DNA of 36,222 nucleotides from Rhizobium sp. Q54 (GTDB lineage Bacteria; Pseudomonadota; Alphaproteobacteria; Rhizobiales; Xanthobacteraceae), in contig CAMBQQ010000035.1 in NCBI GenBank assembly GCA_945870035.1, positions 1-36,222 of the forward strand, given 5' to 3'. Numbering within the stretch: position 1 is the stretch's first letter; every line of letters starts with the position of its first letter. The notes beneath the pieces were generated by a model that searched no databases, had not been told where the DNA came from, and saw nothing but the letters and a program-made list of their open reading frames with translations. The translations under genes and the position numbers were made by a program. Of the stretch, positions 7,740-16,887 are shown in pieces.

Positions 7740-7987
7740 ACCACGTGCCCACGCCTTTCCACTTCGGCGTCTTGCTGAAGAATCGGTCATATTTTCCGGA
7801 AGCTGCAGATCAGCGCCGCCTACCTTTTCCCAACGATCAACAAATTGCCCTGATGCGACTGCCGCCTAAGCTCGTGGATGATGTGACGGCAGATAACCTG
7901 CCTTAGAACGACATCCCGCTCATCTAGATCCTTGGCTTTGACGATATGGCGGCAATCTCGCGTTGGCTTGTCAGCGCCGTCCGCCAC
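7740..7987 (-). pseudogene. Possible decayed gene in three frames
   Basis: On the minus strand, protein-like segments follow one another in different frames. First comes LDERDVVLRQVICRHIIHEL from a 55-codon ORF (7987-7820). Then FVDRWEKVGGADLQLPEN appears in a second frame, and KYDRFFSKTPKWKGVGTWSD followed by a stop in a third. The order and spacing suggest one former reading frame broken by two frameshifts. It starts 17 bases inside the end of the XRE regulator gene, as a downstream operon member would. No family is recognised and the reconstruction is my inference. Confidence 0.25.
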
Positions 7988-8258
7988 CCAACGCCGCAAA
8001 GGCCGCTTCCGGGGCGCTGTCGATCAGCTTGAGCAGTGCGCGGGCGGGACCGCGCGGGTTGCGCTTGCCCTGCTCCCAGTTGCGCACGGTCTCGATCGGC
8101 ACTTCGATCTTCTCGGCAAACGCTGCCTGGGTCAGGCCGCAGCGCGAGCGGACATGGCGCACGAAGGCGGCCGGGTCCTTGTGATCGACGGTCTTTTCCT
8201 GGCCATCGGGCATGATTTCGACGATCCGCCCATCGGCCTTCAAGCGCACCCGCATCAT
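7971..8258 (-). CDS. XRE-type helix-turn-helix regulator
   Basis: A 95-residue protein with a basic N-terminal strand-rich region (about residues 1-28) and a Cro/C1-type helix-turn-helix domain (about residues 32-85): FVRHVRSRCGLTQAAFAEKI, then VPIETVRNWEQGKRNP as the recognition half. The layout resembles NadS/HigA-like antitoxin or small transcriptional regulators. No toxin-like partner is seen on either side; the next gene upstream on this strand encodes a secreted unknown protein, and the DNA downstream looks decayed. Its targets are unknown. Confidence 0.82.
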   Translation of the reverse strand: MMRVRLKADGRIVEIMPDGQEKTVDHKDPAAFVRHVRSRCGLTQAAFAEKIEVPIETVRNWEQGKRNPRGPARALLKLIDSAPEAAFAALGGGRR

Positions 8259-8320
8259 GGTCCTGATCCCCTAACCAAAAAGGTAAGCCAATGACCTAGG
8301 CGATTCGGGACACCCAAAAG

Positions 8321-9451
8321 TTAACGCGCGGCGGCTTTCGCCTTCTTGACCGCCAGCAGCAGGTTCGACTCGCCGATGCGGTGGCGGTAGCCGATGCCGA
8401 AGTCGAGCTTGCCAACGCGGTCCTTGCGGAACAGGTCGCGGAACTTCGGCTGATAGCCTTGCGGGAACAGCTCCGTCGCTTCGGGAAAGCGGCCGAAGGC
8501 CTGCAACTCCCAGTCCTTCTCGTCGAAGAAGCGGTACGGAATGCCGCTGTCGTCCTGCACCACGGTCGCGCTGTTGGCGACGAGGAAGTCGCGGATGCGG
8601 GTGAACTGGGTGCCATGCATCAGGAACGACGCGCTCTTGTGGAAGCTGTCGGCGGGGCCGAGCTTTTCCATGAATTTGAGAAAGCCGCCGGACTTGGTGC
8701 CGGCATTGTCGAGATTGGTGACGAAGTAATACAGCGTGCGCTCGCGGCCGTCGGCGGCAGAGAAAACGATTCTGACGCCGCGCGCGCTGGACTTGGCTTT
8801 CTTGTCTTCCGGCTGCACGGCGCCCTCGCCGTCGATGTAGACCAGGCTGACGTCGCGGACCTGCTTGCCGGTGCGCGCGAGGAAGACATAAAGGATCGGG
8901 ATGGTGCCGCGCAGCGCGCTCTCGTTGAGCTTCTCGCGCATGTCGACGGTGATGAAGAAGCTCAGCGACAGCAGCGTGCGCATCGAACTTTCGAGATGGC
9001 CCAAACCGGCAATGCCGGCGATGCCGCCGCCGCGCCGCGCTTTCATCAGATCGGGAATGTCGCCGGTCGGCTCCAGCCCGGCCATCACATAAGTGGACGC
9101 CTGCGGAAAGAACGCATCGGCGAACAGGAAATCCGGGCCGCTGAACATGTAAAACAAGGTCGGCTGATGCGACTTGATATGGGCCGCCGACCAGGCGCGA
9201 ATGGGGCTGAGCGGGCTTTTCTCGACCGTGGCGAAAGCCTTGTCCATGGTTTTGGCGTGCTGCTGCCAGGTCTTGTCCTTGGTCAGCGCAAAGAGCGGCG
9301 AGGTTTCCGACGGCGGCATGCCGGCGAGAAACTTCGCCGTGTCATCGACGCTGGCGGCCTCAGTGGCGTGGCTTTGCGGGACGGCGGCGAGAGCAAGAAA
9401 TCCGAGCGCAACGGCGCCAAGAAGACCACCAAGATAACCGAGCCTTGTCAT
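8321..9451 (-). CDS. Secreted protein of unknown function, coupled to permease
   Basis: A 376-residue protein with a clear Sec signal peptide (MTRLGYLGGLLGAVALG..., cleavage probably after SHA near residue 29). The mature part includes LFYMFSGPDFLFADAFFP near residue 100, YVMAGLEPTGDIPD near 122 and RTLYYFVTNLDNAG near 239. I have seen such segments in uncharacterised periplasmic proteins but cannot name a domain. The start ATG overlaps the stop of the upstream permease gene as TAATG, so the two are translationally coupled. A longer reading frame to 9703 lies inside the permease gene and is not used. The context suggests a periplasmic partner, but this is inference. Confidence 0.75.
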   Translation of the reverse strand: MTRLGYLGGLLGAVALGFLALAAVPQSHATEAASVDDTAKFLAGMPPSETSPLFALTKDKTWQQHAKTMDKAFATVEKSPLSPIRAWSAAHIKSHQPTLFYMFSGPDFLFADAFFPQASTYVMAGLEPTGDIPDLMKARRGGGIAGIAGLGHLESSMRTLLSLSFFITVDMREKLNESALRGTIPILYVFLARTGKQVRDVSLVYIDGEGAVQPEDKKAKSSARGVRIVFSAADGRERTLYYFVTNLDNAGTKSGGFLKFMEKLGPADSFHKSASFLMHGTQFTRIRDFLVANSATVVQDDSGIPYRFFDEKDWELQAFGRFPEATELFPQGYQPKFRDLFRKDRVGKLDFGIGYRHRIGESNLLLAVKKAKAAAR

Positions 9452-10788
9452 TATACGTTCTCTGCCTTCTCGGGCACCGGACTGTATTGGGCGATGGCGT
9501 AGATGATGAGACCGGCCAGCATCAGAGCGACGCCGGCCAAGGCCTGCACCGGACGGCTGACCATGAGGTAGTACATCATGAAGCCCGTCACGACTAAGAA
9601 GACGATCGGCGTCAGCGGGTAGAGAAAGGCGCGGTGCGGACGCGGGTGCGACGGCCGTGTGGTGCGCAACACCATGACGCCGAGCACCGTGAAGAACGAG
9701 CACAAAGTGAGGCTGAACTGGATGAAGTCGAGCACCGCCTCGAAGCTCTGCGTCAGCAGCAGCAGGCTGGCGACGACAAGCTGGAAGATAATGGCGACGG
9801 ACGGCACGCCGCGCGGCGACCTATAGGCAAACAGCCGCAGCAGCGCAAAGTCTTCGCCCATCACCATGGTGACGCGCGGGCCGATCCACATCATGGCGCT
9901 GACGGTCGAGATCAGGCCGAGGCAGATCAGCGCGCCGACCAACTGGCCGCCGAGCGGGCCGAAGATATGCTCGCCGACAATGGTCGCGACCTGGATTTGC
10001 CCGGCGAATTTCTCGACCGGCGTGGTGTAGAGAAACACCGCGTTGAGCGCGATATAGAGCACGGCGACGACGAGCACGCCGGTGAACAGTGCGCGCGGCA
10101 AAGTGCGGGTCGGGTCGTGCAGTTCGCCGATGATGTAGGTCGAGGCGTTCCAGCCCGAATAGGCGTACATCACGAAGGCCAGATTGACGGCGAAGGCCGC
10201 GGTCAGGATCTGGCCGACATCGGCCTGGGTCGGCGCAAACGAGATCGGCTGCGCTTCGCCGACGGCAAAGCCGGCGACAATGAAGACGACGATCAGGACA
10301 AGCTTGATGACGGTCGAGACGTTCTGGAATGCCGAGCCGTACTTAAGTCCCGATAGATGGAACATGGTGACGAGCCAGATGAGGCCGAGGCCGAGCGCCA
10401 AAGGCGAAACGCCGGGTAAAAGCGGTTTGGCGTATTCGCCGAAGGCCATGGCGGCGAGCGCCACGGGTGCGGCAAATCCCACCGTCGCCGACAGCCAGCC
10501 GGCCAGAAAACCGAAGATTGGTTGATAGGTTCGCGCCAGAAAATTATATTCGCCGCTCGACCTCGGAAACATTCCGGAGAGCTCTGCGTAACAGGTCGCG
10601 CCGCAATATGCGACGACACCGCCTACCACCCATAAAAGAATGAGCGAAAAGCCGGAGCTCAGCGTCTGGACCTGAAAGCCGAGACTGGTGAAAACGCCGA
10701 CCCCGACCATGTCGGCAATGACGATCGCCGTGGCCGCGAATGTGCCGACGCCGCGAACCGCCGTGCCGGCCGATATTGAATGTGTCAC
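9451..10788 (-). CDS. APC-superfamily amino acid permease
   Basis: A 445-residue inner-membrane transporter with about twelve hydrophobic helices. The first helix contains IADMVGVGVFTSLGF, the unwound glycine-rich substrate site typical of the amino acid-polyamine-organocation superfamily. Further family segments are GATCYAELSGMFPRSSGEYN near residue 63 and AYSGWNASTYIIGELHDPTR near residue 209, as in L-type exchangers and other basic amino acid permeases. The substrate cannot be set. The coding end overlaps the start of the secreted unknown gene. It is divergent from the hydrolase-like gene across about 156 bases that include an AT-rich patch (10805-10850) where a promoter may sit. Confidence 0.9.
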   Translation of the reverse strand: MTHSISAGTAVRGVGTFAATAIVIADMVGVGVFTSLGFQVQTLSSGFSLILLWVVGGVVAYCGATCYAELSGMFPRSSGEYNFLARTYQPIFGFLAGWLSATVGFAAPVALAAMAFGEYAKPLLPGVSPLALGLGLIWLVTMFHLSGLKYGSAFQNVSTVIKLVLIVVFIVAGFAVGEAQPISFAPTQADVGQILTAAFAVNLAFVMYAYSGWNASTYIIGELHDPTRTLPRALFTGVLVVAVLYIALNAVFLYTTPVEKFAGQIQVATIVGEHIFGPLGGQLVGALICLGLISTVSAMMWIGPRVTMVMGEDFALLRLFAYRSPRGVPSVAIIFQLVVASLLLLTQSFEAVLDFIQFSLTLCSFFTVLGVMVLRTTRPSHPRPHRAFLYPLTPIVFLVVTGFMMYYLMVSRPVQALAGVALMLAGLIIYAIAQYSPVPEKAENV

Positions 10789-10944
10789 CTAGCGCCCCCT
10801 ACCCCTCAGAACAATTAATACAAAATTGAGCTTATTGGTATGAGTTTATGGCCCGGCTGCGCCTGTTAATTCAGGCCCGTTTTGCCGGCCTTTTGCCCCA
10901 ATGCACGCCGATGGTCGGCGCGGAGTAGCAGTACGGTGCCGCCG

Positions 10945-12015
10945 ATGTTTCAACCCAAAGCCAGGCCTGGACGTCTGTTGTGGCTAGGGCTGCTGGGCCT
11001 TGGGCTCGCCGGTGGAGCGGCGCATGCGCAATCGCTGAACGATATCTTCGCGGCGCGCTGGCCGGTGAACAGCCCGTCATCGGCCAATGTCATTGCCGTG
11101 CGCTCGGTGCCGGCCACCGCGCCGCGGACCGCCCGGCAACCGGCTTTGCCAAGTGTGCCGGCCCGCCCGAGGACCGAGTTGGTCAAATTCGCCACCGCGC
11201 CCTTCCCTTATAACGGCCCGGTGCCGGGGTCCGAACGGCCTTTTCTCGACGTCATCAAGGACGAACAAAAAGGCCACCGCACCGCGCGCGGCTCGGTGCT
11301 GTGGCAGCGAGAGACCTTCAACGACAACCGCGTGCTGCTCCACATCCCGAGCGGCTTCGACATCAACAAGCCCGCCGTCATGGTGGTGTTCTTTCACGGC
11401 CACGGCGCTGAACTCACCCGCGACGTGATGCAACGGCAGAACGTGCCGGCGCAGATCACCTTGTCCGGCAAGAATGCCGTGCTGGTCGCGCCGCAGTTTG
11501 CCGTCGACGCCGCCGATTCAAGCGCCGGGCGTTTCTGGCAGCCGGGCGGCTTCGCCCGCTTTGTCGACGAGGCGGCGAAAAAGCTGGCGACGCTGCAGGG
11601 CAACTCACGCAACGCCAGGCAGTTTGCCAAGATGCCGGTAATCATCGTCGCTTATAGCGGCGGCTATCTGCCGGCGGCCTGGAGCATCCGCGAAGGCGGA
11701 CTGGGCCGCCGTTTGCATGGACTCGTTTTGCTCGATGGGCTTTATGGCGAGATCGAGCATTTCGCCGACTGGATCAAGAATTCGAAGAAGGTGTTCTTCG
11801 TCAGCGCCTATACGCAATCGACGCGGCGGCAAAACCTGGCGCTCGCGAATATTTTGAACGAGAAGCGCGTGCCGTACAGCGCCGACATCGGCAACAATCT
11901 GTGGCGTGGCCATGTCGCGCTGCTGCCGGCAAGCGCCGCCGTCAGCCATCAGGATTTCGTCACGCAAGCATGGACCGACAATCCGATCGCCGACATATTG
12001 GCGAGGCTGAATTGA
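10945..12015 (+). CDS. Secreted alpha/beta-hydrolase-like protein
   Basis: A 356-residue protein with a signal peptide (hydrophobic core residues 11-24, AHA cleavage site at about 28). After a low-complexity Pro/Ala stretch (residues 50-80) comes a hydrolase-like core: VMVVFFHGHG (residues 145-154, oxyanion region), IIVAYSGGY (nucleophile elbow, Ser238), VLLDGLYG (possible acid Asp264) and SHQDFV (possible His335). The elbow is AYSGG instead of the standard GxSxG, so the family is unusual. The start at 10945 directly precedes the signal peptide; the ribosome binding site is poor. Substrate unknown; periplasmic esterase or peptidase activity is only a guess. Confidence 0.7.
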   Translation: MFQPKARPGRLLWLGLLGLGLAGGAAHAQSLNDIFAARWPVNSPSSANVIAVRSVPATAPRTARQPALPSVPARPRTELVKFATAPFPYNGPVPGSERPFLDVIKDEQKGHRTARGSVLWQRETFNDNRVLLHIPSGFDINKPAVMVVFFHGHGAELTRDVMQRQNVPAQITLSGKNAVLVAPQFAVDAADSSAGRFWQPGGFARFVDEAAKKLATLQGNSRNARQFAKMPVIIVAYSGGYLPAAWSIREGGLGRRLHGLVLLDGLYGEIEHFADWIKNSKKVFFVSAYTQSTRRQNLALANILNEKRVPYSADIGNNLWRGHVALLPASAAVSHQDFVTQAWTDNPIADILARLN

Positions 12016-12028
12016 GGGCGTCAGCGGC

Positions 12029-13201
12029 CTAGCTCGTCTTCTCGAAAATCTCGCGGCCGATCAGCATGCGGCGGATTTCCGAAGTGCCGGCGCCGATCTC
12101 GTAGAGCTTGGCGTCGCGCAGCAGGCGCCCGCAGGGAAAGTCGTTGATGTAGCCGTTGCCGCCGAGGCACTGGACCGCCTCCAGCGCCATCCAGGTGGCG
12201 CGTTCGGCCGCATAGAGAATGGCGCCGGCCGCATCTTCGCGCGTCACCCTGCCCTCGTCGCAGCCGCGCGCCACGGCGTAGACATAAGCCTTTGACGCAT
12301 TGAGCGTCACATACATGTCGGCGAGCTTGGCCTGGATCAACTGGAAGCGGCCGATCGACTGGCCGAACTGCTTGCGGTCGTGGATATAGGGTACCACGAC
12401 ATCAAGGCAGGCCTGCATGATACCAAGCGGGCCGGCCGCCAGCACGACGCGTTCGAAATCGAGCCCTGACATCAACACGTTAACGCCGTTGCCGACGGCG
12501 CCGAGCACATTCTCCTCCGGCACCTCGCAGTCGGCGAACACCAATTCCGACGTATCGGATCCACGCATTCCCAGTTTGTCTAGTTTCTGGGCCGGCGAAA
12601 AACCCTTCATGCTCTTTTCGATCATGAAGGCGGTGATGCCGCGCGAACCGGCGGTGCGGTCGGTCTTGGCATAGACGACAAGCGTGTCGGCGACCGGGCC
12701 GTTGGTGATCCACATCTTCGAGCCGTTGAGCACGTAGCGGTCGCCGACCTTGTCGGCGCGGGTCGCCATCGAGACGACATCGGAACCGGCGCCCGGCTCC
12801 GACATCGCCAGCGCGCCGACATGTTCGCCGGACAACAGTTTCGGCAGGTATTTGCGCTTCTGCGCCTCGGTGCCGTTGCGATGGATCTGGTTGACGCAGA
12901 GATTGGAGTGCGCGCCATAGGATAGGCCGACCGAAGCGGAGGCGCGCGACACCTCCTCCATCGCCACACAATGGGCGAGATAGCCGAGCCCTGCGCCGCC
13001 ATATTCCTCATCGACGGTGATACCGTGCAGGCCGAGCGCGCCCATTTGCGGCCACAGGTCGCGCGGGAACGTATTGGTGCGATCGATCTCGTCGGCGCGC
13101 GGCGCGATCTTGTCCTGGGCGAAATCGGCGACTGACCTTCGCAGCATGTCGGCGTCCTCGCCGAGGCCGAAATCGAAGCCTGCCCAGCTATTGGGGATCA
13201 T
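12029..13201 (-). CDS. ivd: Isovaleryl-CoA dehydrogenase
   Basis: A 390-residue FAD-dependent acyl-CoA dehydrogenase that converts isovaleryl-CoA to 3-methylcrotonyl-CoA in leucine breakdown. The FAD-binding signature [12 protein letters not shown] is at residues 129-141. [16 protein letters not shown] holds Glu250, aligned with the catalytic Glu254 of human isovaleryl-CoA dehydrogenase. This location is special to that enzyme within the family and decides the assignment. [12 protein letters not shown] near the end is the second family signature. The other leucine-degradation genes are not adjacent here. It is convergent with the hydrolase-like gene, with 13 bases between the stops. Confidence 0.93.
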   Translation of the reverse strand: MIPNSWAGFDFGLGEDADMLRRSVADFAQDKIAPRADEIDRTNTFPRDLWPQMGALGLHGITVDEEYGGAGLGYLAHCVAMEEVSRASASVGLSYGAHSNLCVNQIHRNGTEAQKRKYLPKLLSGEHVGALAMSEPGAGSDVVSMATRADKVGDRYVLNGSKMWITNGPVADTLVVYAKTDRTAGSRGITAFMIEKSMKGFSPAQKLDKLGMRGSDTSELVFADCEVPEENVLGAVGNGVNVLMSGLDFERVVLAAGPLGIMQACLDVVVPYIHDRKQFGQSIGRFQLIQAKLADMYVTLNASKAYVYAVARGCDEGRVTREDAAGAILYAAERATWMALEAVQCLGGNGYINDFPCGRLLRDAKLYEIGAGTSEIRRMLIGREIFEKTS

Positions 13202-13248
13202 CTCGCCGCCTCCCGGTTACCCTTGAGAAGCACTCTATAGGCTGCGGT

Positions 13249-15171
13249 TCAGGCTGTCAGCGTCGCCGGGGCCGCCAAAGCCTTGGCGCCGCTGCTCTGC
13301 TTCTGCTGCGCCAGCAGCCGGTCGATGGTCGCCGCCGGGGCGGGCTTGGCAAACAGGAAGCCCTGCATCTCGTCGCAACCGGCCAGCCGCAACAGCACGC
13401 GCTGCTGTTCGGTCTCGACGCCCTCGACCAGCACGGACAGGCCGAGCGCCCGGCCGAGCGCGACGATGGCCTGGATGATGACGCCGCCATTGGCCGAGGT
13501 GCCGAGCGCGACGACGAAGCTGCGGTCGATCTTGAGCTTGTCGAGCGGGAAACGCTGCAGGTAACTCAGATTGGAATAGCCGGAACCGAAATCGTCGAGC
13601 GCCACGCGCACACCGAGGTCGTGAAGATCCTCGATACGCTTGACCATTTCTTCCGGATTGTCGATCAGCACGCCTTCGGTGATTTCCAGCATCAACCGCG
13701 ACGGCGGCACGCCGCTTTCCTCCAGCGCCGAACGCACCAGATCGACGATGGTGCGGTCGCGCACCTGCAACGGCGACAGATTGACCGCGACATAAAGATC
13801 CGGCCAGCGCTTGGCTTCCTGCAAGGCGCGGCGCAGCACGAAGGCCCCTAACGTGTCCATCAGGCCCATCTGCTCGGCGACCGGAATGAACACCGCCGGT
13901 CCAATGGCGCCGCGCGTCGGATGGGTCCAGCGCAGCAGCGCCTCGACGCCGACGATACGGCCGCCATGCGCGGCGACGATCGGCTGGTAATGCAGTTCCA
14001 GCTCGTTGGCGCTGAGCGCGCGCGGCAATTCGCGCTGGATGAATTTCTGGTCGGTCGAGACGGTGTCGATCGCCGCCTCGAAGGCGACGATACTGCCGGG
14101 GCCCTTCTTGGCAGCGGCGCGCAAAGCCAGTTCGGCGCGGCGCGTCAGTTCGCCGCGCGTCGTCGCGTGACGCGGCGCCTGCGCGAAGCCGGCATGGGCG
14201 CTAACCCGCACCACGGTGTCGAACCAATGCGGCCGCGCGATGTTTTCCAGAACGGCGCGGATCATCGGCTCGACGTCAACGTCGTCTTCGGCGATCAGCA
14301 TCACCGCGAATTCATCGCTGCCGACGCGGCCGACCACCGCCTCGGCCGGCACCGCTTCGCGGATGCGAGTGGCGACGGCGACGATCAGCTCATCACTGCC
14401 AAGTACGCCGAGATGGGCGGTGACATCCTCCATGCCGTCGAGTTCGACCAGCGCGAAGGTGGTGCTCTCATGCGCCGCATGTTCGGCCAGATACAGATCG
14501 AGCAATTCTAGCGTCTTGGCGTGATTGGGCAGGCCGGTCAGTTTGTCTTCGTCGGCGGCGCGGCGCGCCTGTTCTTCGCTGGCCGTGAGGTCGCGTCCGG
14601 CGCGGCGCAATTGCGCCAGCGAAAAACCGGCAAAACCGACCAGCGCCAGCGCCAAAGCGGCAATGTAAGGCATCAGCCCGTCCATCGCGGCGCTCATCGG
14701 CCGGGTTCGCTCCCAGGTGAAGAAGCCGGCGATGCGCCCCTGCGCGTCCAGCACAGGCTGCATTTCGCGTTCGCCGGCCGACGGCTCGGTTTCGAATTTG
14801 AGGCCTTGCAGGCGCGCGCTCTGCTCGACCATGCGTACAAAGCGCGGATCGATTTCACGGTTGTTGCCGAACAGCGCCCGGAATTCGCCGATGGCGTTAC
14901 GCAAGGCGCCGCGCTGTTCCGACCACATGCGCTCGTCGCTTTGCTGCGCGACGCCGTAGCCAACGCCGGCGCTGACCAAGGTCGCACCCATGGCCAGCAA
15001 TGCGAGCAGCATGATGAGACGCGAGGCGGAGAATTTGCGCCGCGCCCGCGCCCGCGTCACGCCGGCGGCATCCTGCTTATGCCGGCCACCGCGCCAGACA
15101 TAGCCTGCCAGGGCCGACAGACGGCCCCCCGGGGCGAACCGGGCCATTTTCGTTACAGCTTCGCCACGCAC
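13249..15171 (-). CDS. Membrane GGDEF/EAL cyclic-di-GMP signalling protein
   Basis: A 640-residue protein. Two membrane helices (about residues 51-73 and 168-188) flank a periplasmic sensor segment. A degenerate diguanylate cyclase domain follows, with GSDEF at 284-288 in place of GGDEF. The EAL phosphodiesterase domain keeps its key residues: EALLR (410-414), NLSP (Asn464), EITE (Glu496), DD at 526-527, Lys547 and EGVET. This predicts c-di-GMP hydrolysis, perhaps with the first domain binding GTP as a regulator. Translation probably starts at a GTG at 15171 because GGGGGAG stands six bases upstream; an internal ATG at 15147 is less well supported. Its proximity to mgtE appears incidental. 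Confidence 0.93.
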   Translation of the reverse strand: MRGEAVTKMARFAPGGRLSALAGYVWRGGRHKQDAAGVTRARARRKFSASRLIMLLALLAMGATLVSAGVGYGVAQQSDERMWSEQRGALRNAIGEFRALFGNNREIDPRFVRMVEQSARLQGLKFETEPSAGEREMQPVLDAQGRIAGFFTWERTRPMSAAMDGLMPYIAALALALVGFAGFSLAQLRRAGRDLTASEEQARRAADEDKLTGLPNHAKTLELLDLYLAEHAAHESTTFALVELDGMEDVTAHLGVLGSDELIVAVATRIREAVPAEAVVGRVGSDEFAVMLIAEDDVDVEPMIRAVLENIARPHWFDTVVRVSAHAGFAQAPRHATTRGELTRRAELALRAAAKKGPGSIVAFEAAIDTVSTDQKFIQRELPRALSANELELHYQPIVAAHGGRIVGVEALLRWTHPTRGAIGPAVFIPVAEQMGLMDTLGAFVLRRALQEAKRWPDLYVAVNLSPLQVRDRTIVDLVRSALEESGVPPSRLMLEITEGVLIDNPEEMVKRIEDLHDLGVRVALDDFGSGYSNLSYLQRFPLDKLKIDRSFVVALGTSANGGVIIQAIVALGRALGLSVLVEGVETEQQRVLLRLAGCDEMQGFLFAKPAPAATIDRLLAQQKQSSGAKALAAPATLTA

Positions 15172-15321
15172 ACGCTACTCCCCCGCGGATACTCTGCGGT
15201 CCCCAAGCCTCATGGGATAGCCACTCAGCCTTAATGGCCGGTCAGCAAAGACGGTGAATGAAGCGTAACCGGGCGCGCGGCGGCGCCGGTTGAAAGCGAA
15301 GTTAAGCCTGCAAACAAAGGA

Positions 15322-16725
15322 TTAGCGCAAGCCAAACCACAACGTCGCGATGGCCATGAACGAGAAAAATCCGACCACGTCAGTCACCGTGGTGACGAAG
15401 GGGCTGGAGGCTACCGCCGGGTCGATATTGAGCCGGTTAAGGCCAAGCGGGATGAGAATACCGCCGGCCGCCGCTGCGATCAGATTGACGATCATCGCCA
15501 GCCCAATGACGATGCCCAGCCCCGGCACCTGAAACCAGGCATAGGCGGCAACACCGGTAATCACGGCAAAGGCGACACCATTCAGGAGGCCGACCAGCAA
15601 TTCGCGGATGATGACGCGGCGGGCATTGGCGTCGCTCAATTCCTGCGTCGCCAAAGCGCGCACCGCGATGGTCATGGTCTGGGTGGTGGCATTGCCGCCC
15701 TGGCTGGCGACGATCGGCGCCAGCACCGCCAAAGCCACCATTTTCTGCAATTCACCTTCAAAGGCCCCAAGCACCGACGAGGCCAGAAAGGCGGTGCCGA
15801 GATTGAGCAACAGCCAGTTGAAGCGGCCACGGGCAATGGTCCATACCGTGTCAGACAGTTCTTCGTCGGCGGTGACGCCGCCGAGCGCCTTGATGTCCTC
15901 TTCGGCCTCCTCGACGATGACGTCGGCGATATCGTCATGGGTGATGACGCCGACCAGCCTTTCATTGGCATCGACCACGGGCGCGGCGACAAGATCGTAG
16001 CGCTGGAACAGGCGCGCCACACTTTCCTGGTCCTCATCGGCGCGCACGCGGCGGCGCTCTTCCTCCATTAAGTCGGCGATCGGCACCGGACGCTTGCTGC
16101 GCAGCAGCCGGTCGAGCGGCACGGCGCCAAGGAAACGGTTGTCCGCATCGACCACGTAGAGTTCGTAGAACTGCTCGGGCAGTTCGGCGGTCTCGCGCAT
16201 GTAGTCGATGACCTGGCCGACATTCCAGCCCGGCGCGACCGCGATGAATTCGGTCTGCATGCGCCGGCCGGCAGAGTCCGCCGGATAATCGAGGCTGCGG
16301 GTCAGCGCCAAACGTTCGTCGGCCGGCAGATGGCCGAGAATTTCCGTGCGCTCCTCGCGCGGCATATCTTCGAGCAGCGCGACGGCGTCATCGGTTTCCA
16401 TGTCGCGCACGCCGTCGGCGACGGTTTGCGGCCGCAATTCATCAAGGATTTCTTCGCGCACGCTGTCGTCGACTTCGGTCAGCGCGGTAAAATCGAAGTC
16501 GATGCCGAGAAGTTCGACCAGCCGCGGGCGCTGGTCGTGTTCAAGCGCTTCCAGAAGCGCGCCGAGATCGGATTCGTGCAGGTCGCCAACCAGAACGCGC
16601 AGCGCCGGCACGTCGACGGCCTCGATGGCGCGCGCGGCCTCGGCGACGAAATCGGCGCGGATGGCGCCATCTTCGTCGCGCAGCGGCGGCTTTTCGATTG
16701 GCTTTTCGATGACTTGCGCGGTCAT
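15322..16725 (-). CDS. mgtE: Magnesium transporter MgtE
   Basis: A 467-residue Mg2+ channel of the MgtE family. The cytoplasmic N-domain (about residues 20-130, repeating LLE and DD acidic motifs) is followed by two CBS domains (about 130-255, including ITHDDIADVIVEEAEED) and a five-helix membrane domain. The pore region carries SQGGNATTQTMT and near the C-terminus VTDVVGFFSF, whose Asp is the conserved Mg2+-binding residue of the family. The start at ATG 16725 is chosen because AAGG precedes it by six bases and the protein then begins at the normal distance from the N-domain; a longer frame to 16794 has no support. No magnesium riboswitch was recognised upstream. Confidence 0.94.
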   Translation of the reverse strand: MTAQVIEKPIEKPPLRDEDGAIRADFVAEAARAIEAVDVPALRVLVGDLHESDLGALLEALEHDQRPRLVELLGIDFDFTALTEVDDSVREEILDELRPQTVADGVRDMETDDAVALLEDMPREERTEILGHLPADERLALTRSLDYPADSAGRRMQTEFIAVAPGWNVGQVIDYMRETAELPEQFYELYVVDADNRFLGAVPLDRLLRSKRPVPIADLMEEERRRVRADEDQESVARLFQRYDLVAAPVVDANERLVGVITHDDIADVIVEEAEEDIKALGGVTADEELSDTVWTIARGRFNWLLLNLGTAFLASSVLGAFEGELQKMVALAVLAPIVASQGGNATTQTMTIAVRALATQELSDANARRVIIRELLVGLLNGVAFAVITGVAAYAWFQVPGLGIVIGLAMIVNLIAAAAGGILIPLGLNRLNIDPAVASSPFVTTVTDVVGFFSFMAIATLWFGLR

Positions 16726-16887
16726 GCCGAACCTTGGCAAATGGGTGCAATTTAAGAGGGCTTGTACGCTTGCCGCTTGCGCCGAGGCAAACATAAATCG
16801 CTATAATCCCGGGGCTTAACCGCGTTTATAACGCCGTCTTGCGGACAATCACGGCGGCGGTCAAAAGTCACGGCGGGGCGCTCTTTT

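Noticed and set aside
7685-7906. Plus-strand 73-codon frame in the patchy region
   Set aside because: It overlaps the small membrane ORF and is antisense to the more protein-like minus-strand fragments; no start signal.
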